Positions 6,607-15,504 of a DNA stretch of 44,080 nt are shown one piece after another (position 1 is the stretch's first letter; each line of letters opens with the position of its first letter). Source of the stretch: an uncultured Eubacteriales bacterium (GTDB taxonomy: Bacteria > Bacillota > Clostridia > Oscillospirales > Ruminococcaceae); assembly GCA_900319075.1 (NCBI GenBank), contig ONMZ01000025.1, positions 1-44,080 of the forward strand. Reading direction: 5' to 3'. The translations under genes were made by a program, and so were the position numbers. Under the pieces are notes generated by a model. The model saw only the letters and a list, made by a program, of their open reading frames with translations, was not told where the DNA came from and made no database searches.

Positions 6607-7815
6607 TTATTTGCAGTAAATGTCGATAAGCCTCTGCGGCAGGAGGGCTTTGACAAAGCCGCTTTCGGCTGCCAGCTTTTTTGCTTGGGCAAGACTCTCG
6701 GGCAGGGTATCAAAGTCTTTTGTCACTGACTCGTCCGCACTGAACAGGTCAAAGTCCGCAACAGGCGGCAGATACAGATTATTATTTATGCCGTCAAGCC
6801 CTGCATAGATAAGCATAGTGTATGCAAGATACGGATTAGCCGACGGATCTGCACTTCGCAGCTCTGCACGTCTGTACTCGCCCTTTGCGGCAGGTATACG
6901 TACAAGCTGTGAACGGTTCTCACCCGACCACGAGATGAACTTCGGTGCTTTAAACTTGCCAAGCCTTTGGTATGACGCATCACACGGATCAAGAAACAGG
7001 TTTATATCCTTTATGTGTTTCATTATCCCTGCTATCACTGACGGCAGGATAGTATGATGCTTGTCGCTGCCGACGGAAATGTTGATGTGAAAAGCATTCC
7101 CCGGCTTGTCTTTTAAAGGCTTTGGCGTGAAGTCTGCGTAAAGTCCGTTTGAATGTGCGACTGTTTTGACGACGGTTTTGTATGACATAACATCGTCAGC
7201 AGCAGTCAGCGGATCGGCATGACGGAAATCTATCTTGTTCTGTCCCGGTCCTTCCTCGTGGTGCGAGTTCTGCGGAGTAATGCCCATCTGTTCAAGATGC
7301 AGGCATATCTGCCGCCTTATGTTCTCACCCTTGTCCTCGGGCGCTATGTCCATATATCCTGCGGTATCGTAGGGGATAGTCGTGGGGTTGTCGTTCTCGT
7401 CGAGCTTGAACAGGTAAAATTCCAGCGCAGAACCGAAGGAAAACTCGATGCCCTGTGCTCTTGCGTCTTCGACGGCTTTGACGAGTAGACTTCTTGTGTC
7501 GCACTCGAAAGGCTGGTCATTCGGCTTTTTTATCGAGCAGAACATTCTCACCACACGCCCATGTTCGGGTCGCCACGGCAGGACCGACAGCGTGTCAGGA
7601 TCGGGAAAGAGCATAAGATCGCTTCTTGCTTCGTTTCCAAAGCCCCTTACGGCAGATGCGTCAAAGCCAATGCCCTGCTCAAAAGCTCTTTCAAGCTCAG
7701 ATGGCATGATCGAGATGTTCTTTTGCTTGCCGTAAACATCACAGAAAGCAAGCCTGATGAATTTAACATCTTCCTCTGCGGTATACTGGATTATTTCCTG
7801 CGGTGTGTATTTCAT
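6607..7815 (-). CDS. glnA: Glutamine synthetase type I (short form)
   Basis: ATP-dependent ligation of ammonia to glutamate. 402 residues, at the short end for GSI. Motifs: early beta-grasp region (VKFIRLAFCDVYGKQKNISI), active-site Glu segment GSALEFYLFKLDEND, the ammonium/glutamate region NSHHEEGPGQNKIDF, the ATP-site His in GNAFHINIS, and the Arg-rich NRSQLVRIPAAKGEYRRAEL and DPSANPYLAY. ATG at 7815 follows AGGAGG; a longer frame to 7890 has no ribosome site. The NxxxxYD loop for adenylylation found in proteobacterial GSI is not apparent. It belongs to the glutamate synthase operon, giving a complete GS-GOGAT unit, and is distinct from the type III enzyme at 13396. Some GSI-like enzymes ligate other amines, so glutamine is likely but not certain. 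Confidence 0.9.
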   Translation of the reverse strand: MKYTPQEIIQYTAEEDVKFIRLAFCDVYGKQKNISIMPSELERAFEQGIGFDASAVRGFGNEARSDLMLFPDPDTLSVLPWRPEHGRVVRMFCSIKKPNDQPFECDTRSLLVKAVEDARAQGIEFSFGSALEFYLFKLDENDNPTTIPYDTAGYMDIAPEDKGENIRRQICLHLEQMGITPQNSHHEEGPGQNKIDFRHADPLTAADDVMSYKTVVKTVAHSNGLYADFTPKPLKDKPGNAFHINISVGSDKHHTILPSVIAGIMKHIKDINLFLDPCDASYQRLGKFKAPKFISWSGENRSQLVRIPAAKGEYRRAELRSADPSANPYLAYTMLIYAGLDGINNNLYLPPVADFDLFSADESVTKDFDTLPESLAQAKKLAAESGFVKALLPQRLIDIYCK

Positions 7816-7837
7816 AGTTATCCTCCTGGTTCGGATG

Positions 7838-7880
7838 TCAGAAATAAGTGTAAGAGGTAAGATAGATCTCCTGCCTCTTG
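7838..7880 (-). repeat. Intercistronic inverted repeat
   Basis: Between the GXGXG gene and glnA, AAGAGG on the minus strand pairs with CCTCTT about 20 nt downstream. The same motif, CTTACCTCTTA, occurs in the operon leader around 12961-13012, where AAGAGGTAAG and CTTACCTCTT form a longer inverted repeat. It may set mRNA stability; it lacks a T run. Confidence 0.4.
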
Positions 7881-7904
7881 CTTCTTTCATCTGAGATCTT
7901 GCTT

Positions 7905-8624
7905 CTAATTGGCAACGTACATCTGGCGGTATGGGTTTTTGCTGTCGGGCATAACGACTGTGAAAGGAGAATCGAGCAATTCTTTCATATCATAGCCAAA
8001 ATATGTGCAGAAATGCCTTAAATAGTGGCCGATCTCCTCAAGCTCCTTTTTATCGGCAAAGTGAGTATGCACCTGGCTTGGAAACTTAATTCCCTTGCAG
8101 TCGCTTCGTAGGAACATCTTTCCGCCGTGCATGCCTGTCGAGGTAAAGTTGCTGACGATAGGCTTGTCGTTATCGACAAGTCCGAGCACGATGATAGTTC
8201 CGCCTGCCTGATATTCTCCAAGAAAGCTGCCGGCTTTTCCGCCGATAACGATAGCAGGCTGCTTTTCCTTATAGGCTTTCATATGAATGCCCGCACGGTA
8301 GCCTGCGTTTCCCTGAACATAGATGTGACCGCCACGCATCGCATAGCCGACTGCATCGCCAACGTTTCCGTGAATAACTATCGTTCCGTCGTTCATCGTA
8401 TCGCCGACTGCGTCTTGTGCGTTGCCCATGACTTCTATCTTTGCGCCGTTGAGGTAAGCGCCGAGAGCGTTTCCTGGGATACCGCTGACGGTAACTGTCT
8501 TATCCGAGATGCCTGCCGCTAAAAATCGCTGACCGAGACAGTTCGTGATATTGCAGCTGCCACGGCTCTGACGAAGGGCTTCGTTGAGGTCGATAAAGTC
8601 AAGACCTGTTGCATTTATATTCAT
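7905..8624 (-). CDS. Glutamate synthase GXGXG-domain protein (GltB C-terminal domain)
   Basis: Protein of 239 residues equal to the C-terminal beta-helix domain of the large glutamate synthase subunit, here a separate gene. Repeated Gly-containing turns mark the helix: SGIPGNALGAYLNGA, MGNAQDAVGDTMNDG, HGNVGDAVGYAMRGG, QGNAGYRAGIHM, GGKAGSFLGEYQAGG. In intact GltB this domain is structural and helps position the ammonia tunnel. The C-terminal 60 residues (VHTHFADKKELEEIGHYLRH and onward) are an extension typical of split versions. The start at 8624 overlaps the stop of the oxidoreductase gene, so production is coupled. A formylmethanofuran dehydrogenase subunit C relative is excluded by the operon. 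Confidence 0.92.
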   Translation of the reverse strand: MNINATGLDFIDLNEALRQSRGSCNITNCLGQRFLAAGISDKTVTVSGIPGNALGAYLNGAKIEVMGNAQDAVGDTMNDGTIVIHGNVGDAVGYAMRGGHIYVQGNAGYRAGIHMKAYKEKQPAIVIGGKAGSFLGEYQAGGTIIVLGLVDNDKPIVSNFTSTGMHGGKMFLRSDCKGIKFPSQVHTHFADKKELEEIGHYLRHFCTYFGYDMKELLDSPFTVVMPDSKNPYRQMYVAN

Positions 8625-9862
8625 TATACCACACCTCCGAGCATTTTTCTACGGGTTTCGGGCAAAAAAATCGCAAGTGTTGCATCTTTTTTCAATTCGT
8701 CAACATTTACACCGCTTAAATCCGTCTTTTCACGTATGAGCCTCGTATAGATTCCTGCTCCCGTGACATCGCCGATGATGATATATCCCGTGAGCCTGTC
8801 GTCCTTGATATAAAGGCGCTTGATGCCGCCGCAGATCTTTTCTTCGTATATCTCGCCTTCACCCTTTGCAAAGTAGCTGCCTGCGCTTGTGCAGTGCAGA
8901 CCGAAAAATCCGATCGAGTTCATAGGGATAGCGTTAGTTATGCTGCTTTCGCCTCCTGCCATATTTACGCCTGCGCAGTAACCCTGCATATAGGCGTTCG
9001 GCAGAATAGCGAGCACTCTGTTCGCACCGGCAGAGCTGTCAAAGCCCTCGGTGCAGTCGCCTGCGGCATAGACATTTTCAAGTGTGGTCTGCATTTTTGT
9101 GCCGATGATTATGCCTCTGTTTACCTCTGCGCCTGCGTCCTTTGCGAGCTGAACATTTGCTCTCACGCCGACTGCAAGCACGAGGATATCAAATTCGACA
9201 GTTTCGCCGCTTTTCATTTTTGCTTTGTTTTTTTCAAAGCTCTCGGCGCTGTCTGAAAGCAGGAACTTAATACCCTTGCTTTCAAGGTGCTTTTGCATAA
9301 CATCGGCACATTCACTGTCAAGAATACTTGAAAGCACTCTGTCTGCAAGATCGCAAACTGTCACACTTCCGACTCTGCCAAGGATACCCTCTGCGCATTT
9401 GAGTCCGATAAGTCCTGCGCCTATGATAAGCACACGGCTGTCTTTTTTCAGAGCCTTTTCAAGCGCAAGGCTGTCGTCCATAGTCATAAAGGTGAATTTG
9501 CTTTTGACATTTTCAAGTCCATTCATTTTGGGAATGAAAGGTGACGAACCTGTTGCAAGACACAGCTTGTCAAACGTTGTTTTTTTGCCGTCAAAGGTGA
9601 CCTCGCCTTTTTTTGCATCTATCTTTTCAGCCGTGGCATAAATAAGCTCGGTATTATTCTTATCGTAGAAATCAAGGCTGCGGTAGTTCATTTTTTCAAG
9701 CGTTGTTTTGCCCTCAAGATAGTAGGATATAAGAGGTCTTGAATAGACGGGGTGCTTCTCTGCGGAGATGACGGTTATCTCGCTTTCCTTGTCAGCGCTG
9801 CGGATACCCTCGATGCAGCCTGCTGCGGCAACGCCGTTTCCGATGATAACATACTTGCTCAT
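8624..9862 (-). CDS. FAD/NAD(P)-dependent oxidoreductase of the split glutamate synthase
   Basis: Protein of 412 residues of the pyridine nucleotide-disulfide oxidoreductase class without the redox disulfide, like NADH:rubredoxin and nitrite reductase large-subunit FAD domains. N-terminal FAD site VIIGNGVAAAGCIEGIRS (4-21); central NAD(P) site VLIIGAGLIGLKCAEGI (about 145-161); second FAD motif VYAAGDCTEGFD (about 265-276). Probably it feeds electrons from NAD(P)H through the ferredoxin-like subunit to the FMN subunit, doing the job of GltD, though its sequence is not GltD-like. Cofactor preference is unclear. Start ATG at 9862; 9 bp separate it from the ferredoxin gene. Confidence 0.88.
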   Translation of the reverse strand: MSKYVIIGNGVAAAGCIEGIRSADKESEITVISAEKHPVYSRPLISYYLEGKTTLEKMNYRSLDFYDKNNTELIYATAEKIDAKKGEVTFDGKKTTFDKLCLATGSSPFIPKMNGLENVKSKFTFMTMDDSLALEKALKKDSRVLIIGAGLIGLKCAEGILGRVGSVTVCDLADRVLSSILDSECADVMQKHLESKGIKFLLSDSAESFEKNKAKMKSGETVEFDILVLAVGVRANVQLAKDAGAEVNRGIIIGTKMQTTLENVYAAGDCTEGFDSSAGANRVLAILPNAYMQGYCAGVNMAGGESSITNAIPMNSIGFFGLHCTSAGSYFAKGEGEIYEEKICGGIKRLYIKDDRLTGYIIIGDVTGAGIYTRLIREKTDLSGVNVDELKKDATLAIFLPETRRKMLGGVV

Positions 9863-9871
9863 TGTTACTCC

Positions 9872-10300
9872 CTACCTTTCCTCATATACTATAGCATTGT
9901 TCGGGCAGCCCTTTACACAGGCAGGCTCGCCGCAGCTGTTTTCAAGACAAAGCTCGCACTTTTGAGCCACTCCTGTCGGTCCCGGTCTTACTGCGCCGTA
10001 GGGACACACAAGCACGCAGGTCAGGCAGCCCACGCATTTGTTCTTATCTATCTTCACAATTCCGTCCTGCTTGTTTATCGCACCTGCGATACAGCTTTTC
10101 ACGCAAAGCGGATCTTTGCAGTGACGACAGGACACAGCATAGGTGATGTCGCCCGACTGCTCGATGTGTACACGGGGGTATATCGGCTTATCTTTCAGTG
10201 CCTTGACCATATCGGTAAGTCCCGAATTGGCAAAAGCGCAGTTATACTCGCAAAGGTGACAGCCAAGACACCATTGTTCGTTTACATATACTCGTTTCAT
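9872..10300 (-). CDS. Polyferredoxin-like 4Fe-4S electron-transfer protein
   Basis: Protein of 142 residues with four Cys clusters: WCLGCHLCEYNCAF, SCRHCKDPLCVKSCIAG, KCVGCLTCVLVCPYGAV and KCELCLENSCGEPACVKGC, as in HycB/DmsB-type subunits carrying up to four 4Fe-4S clusters. ATG at 10300 (MKRVYVNEQW) follows AGGAGGGACATCAG; a longer frame to 10348 would overlap the upstream gene. Between the FMN subunit and the oxidoreductase, it likely wires electrons from NAD(P)H, or from ferredoxin, to the glutamate synthase active site. It is cytoplasmic; no signal peptide is seen. Confidence 0.9.
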   Translation of the reverse strand: MKRVYVNEQWCLGCHLCEYNCAFANSGLTDMVKALKDKPIYPRVHIEQSGDITYAVSCRHCKDPLCVKSCIAGAINKQDGIVKIDKNKCVGCLTCVLVCPYGAVRPGPTGVAQKCELCLENSCGEPACVKGCPNNAIVYEER

Positions 10301-10313
10301 TCTGATGTCCCTC

Positions 10314-11819
10314 CTATTCTCCTGCATGGGATATGCCGAGTATCTCAAGCTCTTTGGCGGTCAAGCCGACTCCACGCAGCATAAGTCTGTTTCCTCGCAG
10401 AGACTCAATAGAGTTGATGCCCATACCGCCCATAAGCTCCTTGATCTCGTGGCGCCATGCGTTCATAAGGTTTACAAGGCGCTGGCTGCCGATGTCGGGG
10501 TTGAGTCTTTTTACAAGGTCTGGTCTCTGGGTTGCTATTCCCCAGTTGCACTTGCCGCTGTGGCAGGTGCGGCAGAGGTGACAGCCAAGCGCAAGCAGTG
10601 CAGCCGTTGCAACATAAACTGCATCTGCACCGAGTGCGACTGCCTTGACTACGTCTGCTGCCGAGCGTACGCTTCCGCCGACAACAAGAGAAACATTGTT
10701 TCTGATGCCCTCGTCACGAAGACGCTGGTCGACCGATGCAAGTGCAAGCTCGATAGGTATGCCGACATTGTCTCTTATCCTTGTCGGAGCAGCACCCGTA
10801 CCGCCGCGGAAACCGTCGATAGCGATGATGTCCGCACCGCTTCTTGCGATACCGCTTGCTATCGCAGCGATGTTATGCACTGCTGCGACCTTGACAATGA
10901 CAGGTTTTTTGTAATCTGTCGCTTCTTTAAGCGAATAGACGAGCTGGCGCAGATCTTCGATCGAATAGATGTCATGGTGAGGAGCAGGTGAGATAGCATC
11001 TGTACCTTCGGGGATCATTCTTGTGCGTGACACATCGCCGACTATCTTTGCGCCCGGAAGATGTCCGCCGATTCCCGGCTTTGCACCCTGTCCCATTTTT
11101 ATCTCGACTGCGGCAGCGGCTTCGAGATAATTCTTGTGAACGCCGAAACGTCCGGATGCGACCTGAACTATAGTGTTTTCACCATAGCAGTAAAAATCCT
11201 CGTGAAGTCCTCCCTCGCCTGTGTTATAGCAGATGCCAAGCTCTGTTGCGGCTCTTGCAAGTGATGCGTGAGCGTTGTAGCTTATTGATCCGTAGCTCAT
11301 TGCTGAAAACATCACAGGCATAGAGAGCTCTATCTGCGGTGGCAGCTGCGTGATAAGCTCACCATTTGCACGGCGCAGTATCTTGTCGGGCTTTTTGCCA
11401 AGAAACACTTTGGTCTCCATTGGCTCTCTCAGCGGATCGATAGGCGGGTTTGTAACCTGCGAGGCATTGATAAGTATCTTGTCCCAGTAAACAGGCAGAG
11501 GCTTTGGATTGCCCATTGACGACAGCAATACACCACCGCTGTTTGCCTGCTTGTATATCTCTTTGATAGTCTGGTCAGACCAGTTTGCATTTTCACGCAG
11601 ACGGCAATCGCTTTTTACTATTTTAAGAGCGTGTGTCGGGCACAGCGAAACGCACCTCTGGCAGTTCACGCACTTTGACTCGTCCGAAAGCATTACGCCG
11701 AGGTCGGTATCGTAGCGGTGCACCTCGTTGGCACACTGACGCTCGCACACACGGCAGGAAATACAGCGGCTTTGGTTTCTCACCACTTCAAATTCGGGAT
11801 ATATATATTGATCTATCAT
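10314..11819 (-). CDS. gltB: Glutamate synthase FMN/Fe-S subunit (GltB central domain, archaeal type)
   Basis: Protein of 501 residues that reduces 2-iminoglutarate to glutamate. N-terminal ferredoxin module with two 4Fe-4S motifs (CISCRVCERQCANE and CVNCQRCVSLCPTH, residues 18-65). The FMN-binding TIM barrel follows from about 150 (MSYGSISYNAHASLARAATE, then KMGQGAKPGIGGHLPG, IIAIDGFRGGTGAAPT and VVGGSVRSAADVVKAVALGA). A 3Fe-4S-type Cys cluster is CHLCRTCHSGKCNWGIATQ. This is the split architecture found in archaea, Thermotogales and clostridia. Its start overlaps the amidotransferase stop at 11819. Ammonia would come from that neighbouring subunit. Confidence 0.94.
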   Translation of the reverse strand: MIDQYIYPEFEVVRNQSRCISCRVCERQCANEVHRYDTDLGVMLSDESKCVNCQRCVSLCPTHALKIVKSDCRLRENANWSDQTIKEIYKQANSGGVLLSSMGNPKPLPVYWDKILINASQVTNPPIDPLREPMETKVFLGKKPDKILRRANGELITQLPPQIELSMPVMFSAMSYGSISYNAHASLARAATELGICYNTGEGGLHEDFYCYGENTIVQVASGRFGVHKNYLEAAAAVEIKMGQGAKPGIGGHLPGAKIVGDVSRTRMIPEGTDAISPAPHHDIYSIEDLRQLVYSLKEATDYKKPVIVKVAAVHNIAAIASGIARSGADIIAIDGFRGGTGAAPTRIRDNVGIPIELALASVDQRLRDEGIRNNVSLVVGGSVRSAADVVKAVALGADAVYVATAALLALGCHLCRTCHSGKCNWGIATQRPDLVKRLNPDIGSQRLVNLMNAWRHEIKELMGGMGINSIESLRGNRLMLRGVGLTAKELEILGISHAGE

Positions 11820-12916
11820 CAGAATTTACCCTCCTTGACACGAACTATAACAGGCTCTCCGCCGCTCGGTGCATAGAAATTCTCAGCGTCAGGCTCCATG
11901 ACTCTGACGGCAGCCTCCTCACTTGCGATAAACACCTTGTCGTTCTTTTCGGCGGTTATCATCGAACGCAGCTTCAGCCTGTCGTTGAGTGCCATAAGTC
12001 CGCCGTCCCAGCCGAAAACTATCGAGAACGGACCTGTGATGAGTAGGTTTGAAAAGACTGTTCGCAGATAAGTGAGCTTTTCTTTTTCTTTCTCGGGCTT
12101 GGAGTTTATCGTACTCCAGAACGGTGCAGCGATAACAGAAGCGACCTCTTCGAGAGTAAGTTTCTGCCGTCTGAGCAGGTAGTCTATTATATAGGTGATG
12201 ACCTCTGTGTCGGTCTGTAAGTTGCATTTATAGCCAAACATCTCGATAAAGCGGCGATTGGCATCGTATGACGATATTTCGCCGTTGTGGACTACCGAGT
12301 AATCAAGCATTGAGAACGGATGTGCTCCTCCCCACCAGCCGGGCGTGTTCGTCGGGTAGCGTCCGTGAGCTGTCCACGAATAGCCCTCGTACTCCTCAAG
12401 CCTGTAAAAGCGTCCCACGTCTTCGGGGAAGCCGACCGCCTTGAAGCAGCCCATATTTTTGCCGCTTGAAAAGACATATGCGCCTTTAAGCTCAGTGTTT
12501 ATCTTAACGACTGTCCTTGCGACAAATTCGTTTTCATCGATCTGCTCGGCTGCGAGCATTGATTTAAGCGGTGCTGCGAAATATCTCCAGATGATCGGTT
12601 CGTCGGTTATCCCGGGTATCTTCCTTGTGGGAATGATCTCGCCCTTTACTATCTCAAACCTTTCCTTTAAAAGAGCCTCACATTCTTTTCTTGTACTGCG
12701 GTGGTCAAAGAAAATATGGAATGCAAAAAACTCCTTATGCTCTGGGTAGATGCCATATGCGGCAAAACCTCCTCCGAGCCCGTTGGAACGGTCGTGCATC
12801 GGCTTCATCGCCTCGGCGATAAGATCGCCCGTGATGCCTTTGCCCTCCCTTGAAATGACTGCGGCTATGGCACAGCCTGACGGGATACGGACCTCTCCTT
12901 CTCTTTTCATCATCAT
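11819..12916 (-). CDS. Glutamate synthase class II glutamine amidotransferase subunit
   Basis: Protein of 365 residues corresponding to the N-terminal domain of GltB; it hydrolyses glutamine and delivers ammonia to the FMN subunit. The likely catalytic Cys is in RIPSGCAIAAVIS (about residue 15), so a short propeptide would be removed to free an N-terminal Cys. Other class II marks: GGGFAAYGIYPEHKEF, HGRYPTNTPGWWGGAHPFS, VVHNGEISSYDANRRFIE and TDTEVITYIIDYLLRR. Three consecutive ATG codons at 12916, 12913 and 12910 follow GGGAGAG; the exact one is not decided. First gene of the eight-gene operon, preceded by a 160 nt leader with a terminator. Confidence 0.92.
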   Translation of the reverse strand: MMMKREGEVRIPSGCAIAAVISREGKGITGDLIAEAMKPMHDRSNGLGGGFAAYGIYPEHKEFFAFHIFFDHRSTRKECEALLKERFEIVKGEIIPTRKIPGITDEPIIWRYFAAPLKSMLAAEQIDENEFVARTVVKINTELKGAYVFSSGKNMGCFKAVGFPEDVGRFYRLEEYEGYSWTAHGRYPTNTPGWWGGAHPFSMLDYSVVHNGEISSYDANRRFIEMFGYKCNLQTDTEVITYIIDYLLRRQKLTLEEVASVIAAPFWSTINSKPEKEKEKLTYLRTVFSNLLITGPFSIVFGWDGGLMALNDRLKLRSMITAEKNDKVFIASEEAAVRVMEPDAENFYAPSGGEPVIVRVKEGKF

Positions 12917-13030
12917 CTCTCCCTTTTAGAAAAATTAAGAACGCTTCGCTTTTCAGAAGTAAGAGGTAAGAAAACTAAAACCTTGGTTATGGTGCTTTTC
13001 TTACAGCTTACCTCTTTTTTTCTTACAACT

Positions 13031-13076
13031 AAAAAAGACGCCATTCAGCCCGTAAGCTGAATGAACGCCTTTGCTC
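13031..13076 (-). promoter_or_regulatory. Leader terminator with GCAAAGGCG box (putative ANTAR target) of the gltB operon
   Basis: Just after the predicted transcription start, the RNA begins with GAGCAAAGGCGTT and folds into a stem of about 16 bp with one bulge and the hexaloop UUACGG, followed by UCUUUUUU. This is a strong intrinsic terminator about 115 nt before the first gene. The operon encodes an ANTAR regulator, so conditional antitermination is likely. The box resembles those in the glnN leader and in the leader at 26512. Confidence 0.72.
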
Positions 13077-13086
13077 ATTTGCAAGT

Positions 13087-13115
13087 ATTATACTCCTGAA
13101 ATTCATTTTTGTCAA
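13087..13115 (-). promoter_or_regulatory. Sigma-70 type promoter of the gltB operon
   Basis: On the minus strand TTGACA (13115-13110), 17 bp spacer, TATAAT (13092-13087): a perfect consensus. The start is predicted near 13080. It is divergent from, and about 70 bp away from, the glnN promoter; the AT-rich spacer between them holds several TTTGCAAATGCAAA-like palindromic pieces that could bind a regulator. Confidence 0.85.
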
Positions 13116-13187
13116 GCTTTGATATATAAATTATTTGTAAACTGCAAGTTTTGCAAATGCAAATTGCAAATTTTCATCAAAAAGGGG

Positions 13188-13216
13188 TTGACAAATCAAA
13201 AATCATGTTGTATAAT
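13188..13216 (+). promoter_or_regulatory. Sigma-70 type promoter of glnN
   Basis: TTGACA (13188-13193), 17 bp spacer, TATAAT (13211-13216): a perfect consensus. The transcript should start near 13223, immediately before the first AGGCAAAGG box. Confidence 0.87.
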
Positions 13217-13223
13217 GCAAGAC

Positions 13224-13285
13224 ATAGAGGCAAAGGTGTCTTGAAGTAATCTGGCTATCTTCAAGCAATTGTCTCTATTTTTATT
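13224..13285 (+). promoter_or_regulatory. First glnN leader hairpin, possible terminator
   Basis: ATAGAGGCAA (13224-13233) pairs fully with TTGTCTCTAT (13269-13278; one G-U), enclosing a second hairpin CTTGAAG/CTTCAAG (13240-13246 with 13259-13265), and is followed by TTTTATT. The 5' arm holds the box AGGCAAAGGTGTCTTG (13228-13243). Confidence 0.6.
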
Positions 13286-13312
13286 GCCTTTGGCAGACTA
13301 TCTCAATATTTT

Positions 13313-13369
13313 AGGCAATGGCGTCTTGGGTGCGGGCAATAGCCTGTGCTTAAAGACGCTTTTGTTTTG
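13313..13369 (+). terminator. Second glnN leader terminator with repeated box
   Basis: The box AGGCAATGGCGTCTTG (13313-13328) repeats the first at 13 of 16 bases. GCGTCTT (13321-13327) pairs with AAGACGC (13353-13359), with an inner GC stem, and is followed by TTTTGTTTT. Located 27 nt before the glnN start codon, it would block expression unless disrupted. An upstream hairpin ATTGCCT/AGGCAAT ends next to the terminator arm and could act as the competing structure. Confidence 0.78.
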
Positions 13370-13395
13370 CAGTTATTCTAAGGGAGGAAACGAAA

Positions 13396-15492
13396 ATGAG
13401 CACAGTAACAGAACTTTTTGCAAGCAAGGTATTTGATGACAGAGTAATGAAATCAAGACTTTCATCAAAGGTCTATAAGTCACTCAAGGAGACTATCGAC
13501 ATCGGCGCAGCACTTGACATCACCGTAGCCAATGCAGTCGCAGAGGCTATGAAAGACTGGGCGGTGGAAAACGGAGCGACCCACTACACCCACTGGTTTC
13601 AACCGCTTACAGGCATCACAGCCGAAAAGCACGACAGCTTTATCAGCCCGTCGCCTGACGGCAGAGTTATCATGGATTTCTCGGGCAAGGAGCTTATAAA
13701 GGGCGAGCCTGACGCATCGAGCTTTCCTTCGGGCGGTCTGAGAGCGACCTTTGAGGCAAGAGGCTACACCGCCTGGGATCCGACTTCTTATGCCTTTATA
13801 AAGGGAAAGACACTGTGCATACCCACGGCATTCTGTTCATACGGCGGCGAGGCGCTTGACAAGAAGACACCGCTGCTGCGCTCAATGCAGGCACTTAACA
13901 AACAGGCACTGCGTATTCTGAAGCTGTTCGGAAACGACAACGTAAAGCACGTTACTACTTCGGTAGGTCCTGAGCAGGAATACTTCCTTATCCCGAAGGA
14001 GCTTTACGACAAGAGAAAAGACCTTATCTACACAGGCAGAACTTTGTTCGGCGCAAAGCCGCCTAAGGGACAGGAACTTGATGACCACTATTTCGGCGTT
14101 ATCAAGCCAAGAGTCGAGGAGTATATGTCAGACCTCAATGACGAGCTTTGGAAGCTGGGAATCCTCGCCAAGACACAGCACAATGAGGTCGCACCTGCAC
14201 AGCACGAGCTTGCGCCTATCTATGCTACTACAAATATCGCTACCGACCACAACCAGCTTACAATGGAAATAATGCAGAAGGTCGCTAAGAAGCACGGACT
14301 TGTTTGTCTGCTCCACGAAAAGCCGTTCGCAAATGTCAACGGTTCGGGCAAGCACAACAACTGGTCTATCGCCACCGACACAGGAGTAAACCTGCTGACA
14401 CCCGGCGAAACACCTTACGAGAATGCTCAGTTCCTGCTTTTCCTGTGCGCTGTTATCAAGGCTGTTGACGACTATCAGGATCTGCTGAGAATTTCCGTTG
14501 CTACTGCAGGCAATGACCACCGCCTGGGCGCAAACGAAGCACCGCCGGCTGTTATCTCTATTTTCCTTGGGGAAGAGCTTGAGGGTATTCTCAAAGCTAT
14601 CGAGACAGACACGCCGTATGAAGGCGTTGAAAAGAAGGTAATGAAGCTGGGCGTAAGCGTACTGCCGAAATTCACAAGGGACACTACCGACAGAAACAGA
14701 ACTTCACCGTTTGCATTTACAGGCAACAAGTTCGAGTTCAGAATGCTCGGCTCGTCAAACTCCATCGCCTGCGCAAACATCATGCTCAATGCCGCAGTTG
14801 CCGAGAGCCTGAAGATCTACGCAGACAGACTTGAAAAAGCAGACAACTTTGAAGAAAAGCTGCACGAGATGATAAAGAAAACTATCACCGACCACAAGCG
14901 CATCATCTTCAACGGAAACGGCTACGATGATGCCTGGATCAAGGAAGCTACCGAAGTGCGTGGTCTGCTGAATTACCGCACCACTCCTGATGCTATCCCG
15001 CATCTTATGGACGAAAAGAACGTTAAGATGCTCACATCTCACGGAGTATTCTCCGAGGCAGAGATCAGAAGCCGTACGGAAATCACTCTTGAAAACTACT
15101 GCAAGGCAGTTGTTATCGAGGCAAACACAATGGAGCTTATCGCACGCAGAGAAATTCTCCCTGCTATCGAGGAATATGCTGCATTCGTGGCAAACACAGC
15201 AAACGCAAAGAAATCACTTGCAACCGACCTCACCTGCACATACGAGGCAGAAACAGTCAAGAAGCTCTCACAGCTTGCAAGCGACGCTTATGCAAGCCTT
15301 GACGAGCTCAAAGCAGCACTTGTCAAAGTCGAGGGCGCAAAGAACGTTATCGAGGCAGGTTATCTTATCAGAGATGAGCTGCTGGGCGTTATGGACAAGC
15401 TCAGAGCTTCCTGCGACGAGGCAGAGACAATCACCTCGTCTAAGTTCTGGCCATTCCCGACTTACGATGAACTGCTGTTCGGCGTAAGATAA
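13396..15492 (+). CDS. glnN: Glutamine synthetase type III
   Basis: Protein of 698 residues, standard length for GSIII, which forms double-ringed dodecamers and makes glutamine from glutamate, ammonia and ATP. Signatures: the GSIII-specific N-terminal block [20 protein letters not shown] (about 112-131), then GPEQEYFLI (about 197), [19 protein letters not shown] (about 258), [18 protein letters not shown] (about 315), [18 protein letters not shown] (about 373) and [16 protein letters not shown] (about 442). ATG at 13396 follows AAGGGAGG. Expression looks gated by two leader hairpins (13224-13369). In ruminococci GSIII is the main enzyme at low ammonia (general knowledge of the family). Its place beside Amt/PII supports that role. 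Confidence 0.96.
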   Translation: MSTVTELFASKVFDDRVMKSRLSSKVYKSLKETIDIGAALDITVANAVAEAMKDWAVENGATHYTHWFQPLTGITAEKHDSFISPSPDGRVIMDFSGKELIKGEPDASSFPSGGLRATFEARGYTAWDPTSYAFIKGKTLCIPTAFCSYGGEALDKKTPLLRSMQALNKQALRILKLFGNDNVKHVTTSVGPEQEYFLIPKELYDKRKDLIYTGRTLFGAKPPKGQELDDHYFGVIKPRVEEYMSDLNDELWKLGILAKTQHNEVAPAQHELAPIYATTNIATDHNQLTMEIMQKVAKKHGLVCLLHEKPFANVNGSGKHNNWSIATDTGVNLLTPGETPYENAQFLLFLCAVIKAVDDYQDLLRISVATAGNDHRLGANEAPPAVISIFLGEELEGILKAIETDTPYEGVEKKVMKLGVSVLPKFTRDTTDRNRTSPFAFTGNKFEFRMLGSSNSIACANIMLNAAVAESLKIYADRLEKADNFEEKLHEMIKKTITDHKRIIFNGNGYDDAWIKEATEVRGLLNYRTTPDAIPHLMDEKNVKMLTSHGVFSEAEIRSRTEITLENYCKAVVIEANTMELIARREILPAIEEYAAFVANTANAKKSLATDLTCTYEAETVKKLSQLASDAYASLDELKAALVKVEGAKNVIEAGYLIRDELLGVMDKLRASCDEAETITSSKFWPFPTYDELLFGVR

Positions 15493-15504
15493 ACATTTGC
15501 TGAA

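Noticed and set aside
12950-13020. Repeat with AAGAGGTAAG as an insertion element
   Set aside because: Only a short inverted repeat related to the one at 7838; no transposase or target duplication visible.
13224-13369. Glutamine riboswitch in front of glnN
   Set aside because: The known glutamine-binding RNAs are mainly cyanobacterial or marine; tandem terminators with a repeated box beside an ANTAR gene fit antitermination better.
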